A stretch of DNA of 9,297 nt, from NCBI GenBank assembly GCA_900317865.1, contig ONIK01000071.1, positions 1-9,297 on the forward strand, given 5' to 3'. The position numbers and the translations under genes are program-made. This document shows, piece after piece, positions 1 to 6,286 of the stretch; position 1 is the first letter of the stretch; each line of letters starts with the position of its first letter. The stretch is from an uncultured Methanobrevibacter sp. (GTDB lineage Archaea; Methanobacteriota; Methanobacteria; Methanobacteriales; Methanobacteriaceae). Under the pieces are notes generated by a model that saw only the letters and a program-made list of their open reading frames with translations, was not told where the DNA came from and searched no databases.

Positions 1-93
1 TTCGCCGATAACTGTTTCATTTTCCTGAGCGCTTACTGCAAACAAATTAAGGAAAATGAATATTATAAAAAGTAATAGAAATATTTTTTTCAT
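1..93 (-). CDS. N-terminus of a secreted or surface protein (partial, cut by the window edge)
   Basis: Only the first 31 codons are visible; the gene runs off the left edge. The translation starts MKKIFLLLFIIFIFLNLFAV and continues SAQENETVIGE. This is a typical signal peptide: two lysines, a hydrophobic core of about 17 residues, and a small-residue cleavage site near AVSA-Q. The mature part starts with acidic and polar residues. The ATG (91-93) is preceded by an AGGGGA-type ribosome site six to eight bases upstream, which supports this start. Methanobrevibacter-type genomes carry many adhesin-like surface proteins beginning like this, but nothing here identifies the mature protein. It lies downstream of acd on the same strand, behind a strong terminator, so it probably has its own promoter. 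Export via Sec is a safe inference; the function is unknown. Confidence 0.75.
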   Translation of the reverse strand, partial: MKKIFLLLFIIFIFLNLFAVSAQENETVIGE

Positions 94-120
94 TTTAATC
101 CCCTTTAAACATGAAATAGT

Positions 121-150
121 GTATATAATATTTTGATTTTATTATATATA
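121..150 (-). promoter_or_regulatory. Candidate TATA elements for the secreted-protein gene
   Basis: Read on the minus strand, TATATATAA (142-150) and TTATATAC (121-128) are possible archaeal TATA boxes upstream of the ATG at 93. The first would place transcription start near 118-122, giving a leader of about 25-28 bases that includes the AGGGGA ribosome site. The region is almost pure A/T, so TATA-like strings occur by chance; the choice between the two is uncertain. Confidence 0.35.
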
Positions 151-170
151 TTGATATTGGGAAATTATCT

Positions 171-235
171 AAAAAAAGAAAAGTTTTGAGAGTTTTAAAG
201 AACTCTCGTATTTTTACTTTCTCAATTAAGAGAAA
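171..235 (-). terminator. Tandem-hairpin, T-rich terminator of acd
   Basis: Immediately after the acd stop codon the minus strand can form a 6-bp stem (TTTCTC/GAGAAA, 218-223 with 230-235, 6-nt loop). A perfect 7-bp stem follows (GAGAGTT/AACTCTC, 188-194 with 201-207, 6-nt loop). The transcript then runs into T-rich sequence, CAAAACTTTTCTTTTTTT (about 171-188). T-tracts alone terminate transcription in many archaea; the two stems make it look like a doubled intrinsic terminator. It separates acd from the secreted-protein gene. Confidence 0.6.
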
Positions 236-2332
236 TTATAATTTAATTTTAATATCTAAAGCACTTGAACCTTCTTCGTAAACGAATATTGGGTTGATAT
301 CAAGTTCAGATATTTCTGGGAAGTCTAAGGTTAATCTAGCTACTCTTTTAATAGCTTCTTTTACTTCTTCGACATCACAAGGAGCTTCTCCCCTGTAACC
401 TGCAAGTAACTGGGAAACTTTGGTGGATTCGATTTGTTCATCGATTTCCTGGGATGATAAACCTTTAGCCAATTTGAATGAAACGTCTTCAATAAGGTTA
501 ACGTAGATTCCACCCATACCGAATGCAATCATTGGTCCGAACTGTTTGTCTCTAATCATACCTACAATGACTTCTTCACCGGAATCCATCATTTTCTGTA
601 CTTCCACACCATCAGGGACAATGTCTGGATGAGCTTTTTTAGCATTGGCTATGATTTCTTCGTAAGTTTCTTTAGCTTCTTCAGGAGTTGAAATGCCGAC
701 TTTTACTCCTCCGATATCTGATTTGTGCAATATTTTGTCTGATGCGATTTTAAGTACAACAGGGAATTCCATTTCTTCAGCCAATTGTGCAGCTTCATCA
801 GCACTTGTTGATAATTTAATAGGTGCTGCTGAAATTCCATATGCTTCTGCAACAGCGTAAGCTTCACTTCCAAGTAAGGTGTCTCTTCCGTCTGCTTTCA
901 CTTTATCAAATATTGCCTGTACTGCATCTTTGTCAACATCTGTAATCTTGTCAACAACATCGTCATACTCTTTGTCGCCTAATCTTGCGAATTTGGTCAT
1001 TGCAGCAAGTGCATCAACAGCAGTTTCAGGGAAAACATAAGTTGGAATACCATTTTCTCTTAAAACTTCATTGGCATCTACAAATGACGGTCCGCCCATG
1101 TTAACTACAATAATAGGTTTTTTGGAATCTTTTCTACCGTCCAATATTGCCTGTGCAATTCCGTCAGGGTCTGCTGAAGCTGTAGGACATACCATAACAA
1201 TTAAGCTGTCAACTCTTTCATCATGCAATACGATATCAAGTGATTCCTGGTATCTTTGTACCGGTGCATCACCCAATACGTCAATAGGGTTGTTTGCACT
1301 ACCTTCGTCAGGAATGCATTCTTTTAATTTAGCAGTGGTTTCCTCATCAAATTTAACAAGGTCTAAACCTGCTTTTTCCATTGCGTCCACGGTTAAAACT
1401 CCGCCTCCACCGGCATTGGTAATGATAGCTACATTACTGCCTTCAGGGAGAGGTGCTTTGGAAAATGCCAAACCTAAATCGAATAATTCTGCCATGGTTT
1501 CTACACGCATAATTCCGGATTGTCCAAATGCAGTATCGAATGCAAGATCGCTTCCTGCAAGAGCACCGGTGTGTGAAGATGCAGCTTCTGCCCCGGCACT
1601 GCTTGATCCTGATTTGAGAACAATAATAGGTTTTTTAACTGCAGTTTCTCTCATGGTTCTAACGAAGTCATCATCGTCTGAAATAGATTCGAGATAACAG
1701 ATAATTACTTTGGTCTCATCGTCTTCTGCAAGGTATTGCAATAATTCTATTTCGTTTACACCTGCTTTGTTTCCGAGACTGATAACTTTACTGAATCCGA
1801 TTCCTGAAGTTACACTCCAGTCGATAATTGCCACCATCATTGCTCCACTTTGTGAGATAAATGCCATGTTTCCTTTTGGAGGCATCATTTGTGAGAATGA
1901 TCCGTTTAAAGGTGTATGTGAATCGGTGATTCCTAAACTGTTTGGTCCGATGATATTAATGCCGTATTTTTCACCAAGTGCAGTTAGTTCAGCTTCCATT
2001 TTGGCTCCTTCTTCACCAACTTCTTTGAAACCGGCAGTAATTACAACCATATTTTCCACACCAACTTCACCACAGTCTTTTACTGTTTCATTTACAAAGA
2101 CTGATGGAATTGTTATTATTGCCAAATCTACTTTTCCAGGGATGTCTTTTATGCTTGCGTATGCTTTTTTGCCTAAAATCTCTCCACCTTTAGGATTTAC
2201 AGGATAGATTTCACCTTCGAATCCATCATTTATTAGGTTGTCTACAATAATGTATCCAACTTTTCCGGGGGTGTTTGAGGCACCAATAACTGCCACAGAT
2301 TCAGGCTTAAACATCTTATTGAGGTCTTTCAT
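236..2332 (-). CDS. acd: ADP-forming acetyl-CoA synthetase (acetate-CoA ligase), fused alpha-beta subunits
   Basis: This enzyme interconverts acetyl-CoA + ADP + Pi and acetate + ATP + CoA through acyl-phosphate and phosphohistidine steps in the cytoplasm. At 698 residues it has the usual length of the fused alpha-beta form. Residues about 10-130 are a Rossmann-type CoA-binding domain (VAVIGASNTPGKVGY). Residues 150-450 are the two CoA-ligase domains, with the SHTGALAGS loop whose His254 is the expected phosphorylated histidine. Residues about 485-698 are an ATP-grasp domain, with LHKSDIGGVKVG carrying His536, the second phosphate-relay histidine. It ends ELDINPIFV, also typical of the family. 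The ATG has a good AGGAGA ribosome site (2341-2346). Both catalytic histidines are present, so it should be active. Related enzymes also use propionate, branched-chain or aryl acids, so substrate is inferred. In a hydrogenotrophic methanogen that takes up acetate it may run towards acetyl-CoA. It is transcribed divergently from the DUF2121 unit. Confidence 0.93.
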   Translation of the reverse strand: MKDLNKMFKPESVAVIGASNTPGKVGYIIVDNLINDGFEGEIYPVNPKGGEILGKKAYASIKDIPGKVDLAIITIPSVFVNETVKDCGEVGVENMVVITAGFKEVGEEGAKMEAELTALGEKYGINIIGPNSLGITDSHTPLNGSFSQMMPPKGNMAFISQSGAMMVAIIDWSVTSGIGFSKVISLGNKAGVNEIELLQYLAEDDETKVIICYLESISDDDDFVRTMRETAVKKPIIVLKSGSSSAGAEAASSHTGALAGSDLAFDTAFGQSGIMRVETMAELFDLGLAFSKAPLPEGSNVAIITNAGGGGVLTVDAMEKAGLDLVKFDEETTAKLKECIPDEGSANNPIDVLGDAPVQRYQESLDIVLHDERVDSLIVMVCPTASADPDGIAQAILDGRKDSKKPIIVVNMGGPSFVDANEVLRENGIPTYVFPETAVDALAAMTKFARLGDKEYDDVVDKITDVDKDAVQAIFDKVKADGRDTLLGSEAYAVAEAYGISAAPIKLSTSADEAAQLAEEMEFPVVLKIASDKILHKSDIGGVKVGISTPEEAKETYEEIIANAKKAHPDIVPDGVEVQKMMDSGEEVIVGMIRDKQFGPMIAFGMGGIYVNLIEDVSFKLAKGLSSQEIDEQIESTKVSQLLAGYRGEAPCDVEEVKEAIKRVARLTLDFPEISELDINPIFVYEEGSSALDIKIKL

Positions 2333-2419
2333 AAAATTTTCTCCTATTTTTATTTAACATTACAATTATAATGATAAATAATTAACAATTATTTATATTG
2401 TTATATTTTGATTTATTAT

Positions 2420-2427
2420 TATATAAA
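2420..2427 (-). promoter_or_regulatory. TATA box for acd
   Basis: The minus strand reads TTTATATA, the classic methanogen TATA sequence. It would start transcription near 2397, giving a leader of about 65 bases before the acd ATG, with the AGGAGA ribosome site inside it. It is the best TATA match in the divergent region for this direction, but the surroundings are nearly all A/T. Confidence 0.5.
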
Positions 2428-2522
2428 GATATTGTTTAAATAATTAATTTTAAACCTTTATAAATCATTTAAAAAATTTTTAACCATTTTTAATTTGAAA
2501 ATATTATTAATAATGAAAATGA

Positions 2523-2530
2523 TTTATATT
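2523..2530 (+). promoter_or_regulatory. TATA box for the DUF2121-MBL operon
   Basis: TTTATATT lies 58 bases before the ATG at 2588. It predicts transcription start near 2553 and a leader of about 35 bases containing AGGAGG (2579-2584). The same octamer appears at the expected spot before the glycosylase gene (5539-5546). An alternative, ACATATAA (2547-2554), is closer to the gene and weaker. Confidence 0.45.
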
Positions 2531-2587
2531 AGAATTAATAAAGATACATATAAGTAATTTATAAATTTGATTAAAGCGAGGAGGATT

Positions 2588-3502
2588 ATGAGTTTAATCA
2601 TAGCATATGTTGGGAAGAAAGGCTGTGTAATGGCCAGTGATAAAAGGCGAATTGCATATTTTGGCAACAATAGACAAGAATTGGAAGATGAATTGTATAA
2701 TGGAAGTATTACAAGCGATGAAGAACTTTATATAAGATCAAATGAACTCGATGTTCCAATTAAAATAACTGATGATGCGGATAAATTGCGAATTGTTGGT
2801 AACACCATTAGGGGTGAAGTTAGTACAAAGGGAACACATGAAACTAAACGTAAAAGAATTTACGGAACGACTAACGGTTACCAGATTGTAGAATTAATTG
2901 GTTCAGAGACTAAATCACGTCAGGCCGGTGAAAAAGGCATTATCCTGTTCGGTAATGATTTTGCTAAAAAACAGGCCGAAACTTTAATTCAAAAAAGATG
3001 GAAGGCTTCACATAGTTTAAGACTGATGGGTGACATTTTTGAAGAAATATTAACAACTATTGCTCAAAAAACACCATCAATAGGTAAGGAATTTGATGTT
3101 TTAATTCAACAACCTAATTTCAATCCATCTGAAGCTCAGAAACATCTTAATATAACAATTGATGCTGATATAAAAGTTTTAACGAAATATCGTCAACAGT
3201 TAACTGAAGAATTGGTTCAAAAGTCAATTGAAATAGAACTGGCTAATAAGATTATTAGTGAAGGCTCTGTCGGTAAGGTTGAATCAATTGACGGAAATAT
3301 GATTGAAGTTAAATTGAATAATAAAACACAGGCATTTAACTTTAATTGGAAGCCTTTGGCAGGTCCTAATGATAATGTAATCATGTTTAAGGATACTGAC
3401 GATATTAATATAGGTGATGAAGTCGTAATTAAAGATGAGGTGTTATGTCTCAAGAAAAACAGTTCACCGCTGTCTTGTAATATTATCCTATGTTCACTAT
3501 GA
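2588..3502 (+). CDS. DUF2121 methanogen protein, proteasome-beta-like N-terminus
   Basis: This looks like the DUF2121 family, which I know only as an uncharacterised protein of methanogens. I start it at ATG 2588 because AGGAGG (2579-2584) lies directly before it and the family begins MSLI; the frame stays open upstream to a TTG at 2567, which would swallow the ribosome site. The protein is 304 residues with no signal peptide or membrane segment. Residues 2-21 (SLIIAYVGKKGCVMASDKRR) resemble the first strands of 20S proteasome beta subunits. Ser2 is then in the place of the nucleophile Thr1, Asp18 in the place of residue 17, and Lys66 (in DKLRIV) possibly in the place of Lys33 after an insertion. 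Residues about 195-225 are helical, possibly coiled coil. Residues about 227-290 form a small beta-rich domain (GSVGKVESIDGNMIEVKL). The tail holds three cysteines (287, 297, 302). Its stop codon overlaps the ribosome site of the MBL gene, so the two are surely co-transcribed. Enzymatic activity is not shown. Confidence 0.8.
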   Translation: MSLIIAYVGKKGCVMASDKRRIAYFGNNRQELEDELYNGSITSDEELYIRSNELDVPIKITDDADKLRIVGNTIRGEVSTKGTHETKRKRIYGTTNGYQIVELIGSETKSRQAGEKGIILFGNDFAKKQAETLIQKRWKASHSLRLMGDIFEEILTTIAQKTPSIGKEFDVLIQQPNFNPSEAQKHLNITIDADIKVLTKYRQQLTEELVQKSIEIELANKIISEGSVGKVESIDGNMIEVKLNNKTQAFNFNWKPLAGPNDNVIMFKDTDDINIGDEVVIKDEVLCLKKNSSPLSCNIILCSL

Positions 3503-3512
3503 GGAAATTTAA

Positions 3513-4442
3513 ATGAAACTTATATTCTTGGGAACTGGTGGCGGAAGATTTTCTGCTATCAACCAAAGAAGAATGACCGGTGGATTTAGAATAAATAATT
3601 TGGGTGGAAAAAACTATCATGTCGACCCGGGACCTGGCGCATTAGTTCGGACATATCAGTTCGGGCTTGATCCGAGAAATATCGATGGAGTTTTTGTTTC
3701 ACATGCACACACCGACCATTATAATGATGCTGAAATATTAATTGAGGCAATGACTCGTGGGATGACACTTAAACAGGGCCATATAATTGGTGGAAAAAGT
3801 GTTATATCTGGATTTGAAAACTGGGGACCGTGCATTTCAAAATACCATCAGTCCAATTCCAGGGTTCTTGAACTTGAAGCCGGAGATGTAAGATATTTTG
3901 ACAACTGTTTAATCAAGGCTACTCCTACAAACCATGGTGATCCTATGGGTGTCGGTTTTCAGATTGAGTATAAGGATTTTAAAATATCATATACTGCCGA
4001 TACTTCTTATTTTCCGGAATTGGCTGAAGCCCATAAGGGTGCTGACATATTCATAGCCAGTGTTCTGCGTCCGGGCCGCAAGTCTATTAAAGGGCATTTG
4101 TCAACATCAGGTTTTATAAAGCTGATTAGTGAGATTAAACCTAAATTAGCTATTATGACGCATTTGGGTCTTAAAATGATTTCAAACAATCCGATTGCTG
4201 AGGCTAAAAGAATAACTAAATTAACTGGCGTTAAAACTTTGGCGGCATTTGATGGAATGTCTCTTGATATTAATTATAATAATCCTGCAAGGGCACGTAT
4301 TCTGTCACTAAAGGATGTTGATGCACCTTATCATGGTTCAAACAGTAAATTATCTGTTTATGAAAGGAAAAATGTAGAAAAACTTGCATTAAAAAATGGG
4401 GAAACTAATGAATTTGCTCCTATGCATAATCACAGATCTTAA
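3513..4442 (+). CDS. Metallo-beta-lactamase-fold hydrolase, RNase Z/cyclic phosphodiesterase-like
   Basis: A 309-residue cytoplasmic hydrolase of the metallo-beta-lactamase (MBL) fold. It opens with the typical MKLIFLGTGGGR strand. The metal motif HAHTDH gives His64, His66, Asp68 and His69. Further probable ligands are His141 (TNHGDPMG), Asp163 (TADTSYF) and His217 (THLG); His195 (KGHLS) sits where RNase Z-like and PhnP-like members have a motif histidine. All key residues for a two-metal site are present, so it should be active, probably on a phosphodiester or similar substrate. It lacks the obvious exosite arm of tRNase Z. Residues about 250-309 form a polar, basic tail outside the core. 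A GAGG ribosome site (3501-3504) overlaps the DUF2121 stop codon, 10 bases before the ATG, so the two genes form an operon. The final TAA overlaps the aroC stop on the other strand. The exact substrate is not evident. Confidence 0.85.
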   Translation: MKLIFLGTGGGRFSAINQRRMTGGFRINNLGGKNYHVDPGPGALVRTYQFGLDPRNIDGVFVSHAHTDHYNDAEILIEAMTRGMTLKQGHIIGGKSVISGFENWGPCISKYHQSNSRVLELEAGDVRYFDNCLIKATPTNHGDPMGVGFQIEYKDFKISYTADTSYFPELAEAHKGADIFIASVLRPGRKSIKGHLSTSGFIKLISEIKPKLAIMTHLGLKMISNNPIAEAKRITKLTGVKTLAAFDGMSLDINYNNPARARILSLKDVDAPYHGSNSKLSVYERKNVEKLALKNGETNEFAPMHNHRS

Positions 4443-5533
4443 TAATTCAAATTGCTTGGATGAATGAATCCTGAACGTATCATGTGGTCTGCAAGAACGA
4501 TTGCAGTTGATGATTCGGCTACAACAGTTACTCTTGGACAGATGCAGGGATCGTGTCTTCCTTTTATTTCTATTTTTTTATTTTCCATATTTTCCAAATC
4601 TATTGTGTCCTGACATTTGGAAATTGATGGGGTTGGCTTTACTGCAATTCTGGATATTATTGGCATTGAATTGCTCATTCCTCCGATGATGCCTCCGGAG
4701 TTATTGCTTCTGGTTTTAATATTATTATTTTCAATAATGTATTCATCGTTAATTTCTGATCCGCTTTTTTTGGCAACTTCAAAGCCTAAACCAATTTCAA
4801 CACCTTTTACGGCACCGATATTCATCAGTATTCTGGCCAGGTCTCCGTCAAGTCTTTCAAATACAGGTTCACCAAGGCCTGCAGGTACATTGACGGCTAC
4901 GGTTTCCACAATACCTCCGACGGAATCTCCTTCAGCCTTTTTGGCCAAAATCAGTTCTTCCATTTTCTTTGCCGCATTCAAATCTCCACAGCGAACAGGA
5001 TTCTTTTCGATATTTTTTTTTATTTCATCCAATTCAAGTTTTTTAGCTTTAATATCACCAATTTGAATTACATGGGAAATTATTTCAATATTTTGTGTTT
5101 TTAAAAGTTTTTTAGCTATTGCTCCGCCGATTACATGGCCTATGGTAACTCTTCCGCTTCCGCGGCCTCCTCCATTGTAGTCATAGTTTCCATATTTCAT
5201 CATCCATCCGAAGTCTCCATGGGAAGGACGTGGTGTTGATTTGAACATGGAATAATCTTTGGAATGCTGATTTTTATTGAAAACAACTCCAGTTATAGGT
5301 GTTCCGTCCGTTTTACCTTCAAAAATTCCGGATAATATTTGAACTTTGTCTTCCTCTTTTCTTGGTGTGGTAACGCTGCTGGTTCCAGGTTTTCTTTTAT
5401 CCAGTTCTTTTTGAATATCTTCCTGTGTCAGTTCAAGATTTGCAGGACAGCCGTCAACAACTGCACCTACGGCAACTCCGTGACTTGAACCGAAACTAGT
5501 TATTTGAAATTTTTCCCCAATTTTGTTTGACAT
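4439..5533 (-). CDS. aroC: Chorismate synthase
   Basis: Chorismate synthase converts 5-enolpyruvylshikimate-3-phosphate to chorismate, the last shared step to the aromatic amino acids, and needs reduced flavin. At 364 residues it has the normal length. The first family signature is present as GSSHG with His18 (residues 15-30). RPSHGDFGW gives His105, matching the second catalytic histidine. The second signature (123-139) is GRGSGRVTIGHV: it keeps Ser126 and Arg128 but differs from the common SARETxxRV form. The third region, GRHDPCICPR, is at 325-334. No ribosome site precedes the ATG, so the transcript may be leaderless or very short; I could not pick a convincing TATA box for it. It shares a 38-bp divergent promoter region with the glycosylase gene. 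Its TAA shares TTAA with the MBL gene's TAA, so the two overlap tail to tail by four bases. Confidence 0.97.
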   Translation of the reverse strand: MSNKIGEKFQITSFGSSHGVAVGAVVDGCPANLELTQEDIQKELDKRKPGTSSVTTPRKEEDKVQILSGIFEGKTDGTPITGVVFNKNQHSKDYSMFKSTPRPSHGDFGWMMKYGNYDYNGGGRGSGRVTIGHVIGGAIAKKLLKTQNIEIISHVIQIGDIKAKKLELDEIKKNIEKNPVRCGDLNAAKKMEELILAKKAEGDSVGGIVETVAVNVPAGLGEPVFERLDGDLARILMNIGAVKGVEIGLGFEVAKKSGSEINDEYIIENNNIKTRSNNSGGIIGGMSNSMPIISRIAVKPTPSISKCQDTIDLENMENKKIEIKGRHDPCICPRVTVVAESSTAIVLADHMIRSGFIHPSNLNY

Positions 5534-5538
5534 AGTAA

Positions 5539-5546
5539 TTTATATT
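5539..5546 (+). promoter_or_regulatory. TATA box for a leaderless glycosylase-hemB-citG transcript
   Basis: TTTATATT begins 33 bases before the ATG at 5572. With the usual archaeal spacing, transcription would start at about 5571-5572, that is at the start codon itself. No Shine-Dalgarno sequence precedes this gene, which fits a leaderless message. This also argues for ATG 5572 and against the in-frame TTG at 5566. Confidence 0.5.
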
Positions 5547-5553
5547 TAATTTA

Positions 5554-5567
5554 AAGTATTAATACTT
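5554..5567. promoter_or_regulatory. 14-bp perfect palindrome, possible operator
   Basis: AAGTATTAATACTT is its own reverse complement and lies in the 38-bp gap between the aroC and glycosylase start codons. It sits between the plus-strand TATA box and the plus-strand start site, and where the aroC basal promoter is expected. A dimeric regulator bound there could block both directions. A/T-rich DNA makes palindromes more common, so this is a candidate only. Confidence 0.35.
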
Positions 5568-5571
5568 GAAT

Positions 5572-6267
5572 ATGACTTTGAATGAAATATTTCAAAAACT
5601 TTTGAATACATATTCTTATCAGGGATGGTGGCCAATAACAGACTATGAAGGTTCAAACCCTACAAAAACCGGTTCAACACAGGGTTATCATCCGGAAGAT
5701 TATTCTTTTCCAAGAAATTCATCTGAAAGGTTTGAAATAATTGTGGGGGCAGTTTTAACCCAGAACACGTCATGGCCTCAGGTTGAAAAATCCATAATCA
5801 ATCTTAAAAAACTCATCGAGTTGACTCCTTTTGAGATTCTGGATTTGGGTGAAGATGAATTTAAATCAGCTATCCGGCCATCAGGATACTTCAATCAAAA
5901 GTATAACTATCTAAGAAATATTTCGCAGTTCCACATTTCTCTGGACGGCAGGACTCCCGAAAGAAATGAACTGCTTTCAGTCAAAGGAATAGGGCCCGAA
6001 ACATGTGATTCAATTTTACTTTATGCCTATGGCGAAAAAGAATTTGTTGTCGATGCGTATACTCGAAGGATATTTTCCCATTTGGGCATTATTGATGAAA
6101 AGGACTCCTATAATAAAATCAAAAAGCTATTTGAAGATAATTTTGAAGGCAGCGTCAGTGACTATCAGGAATATCATGCACTTATTGTGGAGCATGCCAA
6201 AAATTTCTATTTTAAAAAACCCTATGGTGATAAGGATAGTATTTTAAATAATTTTAAAGTAAAGTAA
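5572..6267 (+). CDS. Endonuclease III-superfamily DNA glycosylase (HhH-GPD, MagIII-like), no Fe-S cluster
   Basis: A base-excision-repair glycosylase of 231 residues. The fold is clear: FEIIVGAVLTQNTSW (54-68) is the start of the HhH-GPD core, SVKGIGPETCDSIL (136-149) is the helix-hairpin-helix, and VVDAYTRR (159-166) holds catalytic Asp161. Where endonuclease III has GVGRKTA with its catalytic lysine, this protein has GIGPETC, so Glu143 takes the lysine position. That suggests a monofunctional glycosylase rather than a glycosylase/lyase. It has only one cysteine (Cys145); the C-terminal four-cysteine iron-sulfur motif is absent, replaced by NFYFKKPYGDKDSIL. Both features resemble the 3-methyladenine glycosylase MagIII branch. 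A polar stretch of about 25 residues (24-50) sits between QGWWP and the core. The start at ATG 5572 fits a leaderless message. hemB follows after 19 bases. The damaged base it removes is not known. Confidence 0.88.
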   Translation: MTLNEIFQKLLNTYSYQGWWPITDYEGSNPTKTGSTQGYHPEDYSFPRNSSERFEIIVGAVLTQNTSWPQVEKSIINLKKLIELTPFEILDLGEDEFKSAIRPSGYFNQKYNYLRNISQFHISLDGRTPERNELLSVKGIGPETCDSILLYAYGEKEFVVDAYTRRIFSHLGIIDEKDSYNKIKKLFEDNFEGSVSDYQEYHALIVEHAKNFYFKKPYGDKDSILNNFKVK

Positions 6268-6272
6268 TATAT

Positions 6273-6280
6273 GGAGGTGA
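6273..6280 (+). promoter_or_regulatory. Strong Shine-Dalgarno site of hemB
   Basis: GGAGGTGA, six bases before the hemB ATG, is fully complementary to the pyrimidine-rich 3' end of methanogen 16S rRNA. It contrasts with the first gene of the unit, which has none: an internal gene carries the strong ribosome site, as expected if only the first gene is leaderless. Confidence 0.85.
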
Positions 6281-6286
6281 AATAAA

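Larger units (their letters stand above)
2333..2587. other. Divergent intergenic promoter region, acd / DUF2121
   Basis: This 255-bp gap between two divergent genes is almost entirely A and T. It contains the acd ribosome site and TATA box on one side and the DUF2121 TATA box and ribosome site on the other. A 12-bp palindrome ATTATTAATAAT lies at 2503-2514, but its composition is so simple that chance is likely. I saw no RNA gene, repeat array or small coding region here. Confidence 0.6.

Noticed and set aside
1071..2207. Long open frames on the plus strand opposite acd (208 and 165 codons)
   Set aside because: They lie inside the strongly supported acd gene, have low-complexity Ser/Pro/Ile-rich translations and no ribosome site; they reflect codon use on the other strand.
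2503..2514. 12-bp palindrome ATTATTAATAAT
   Set aside because: It is pure A/T in an almost pure A/T region, where such palindromes are expected by chance.
2508..2530. Fur-box-like sequence (TAATAATGAAAATGATTTATA) in the acd/DUF2121 gap
   Set aside because: It only loosely resembles the bacterial consensus and could arise from A/T-rich composition; neither neighbour is an iron-uptake gene.
2567..2587. TTG at 2567 as the start of the DUF2121 protein
   Set aside because: It would translate the AGGAGG ribosome site and add seven residues (MIKARRI) ahead of the expected MSLI start.
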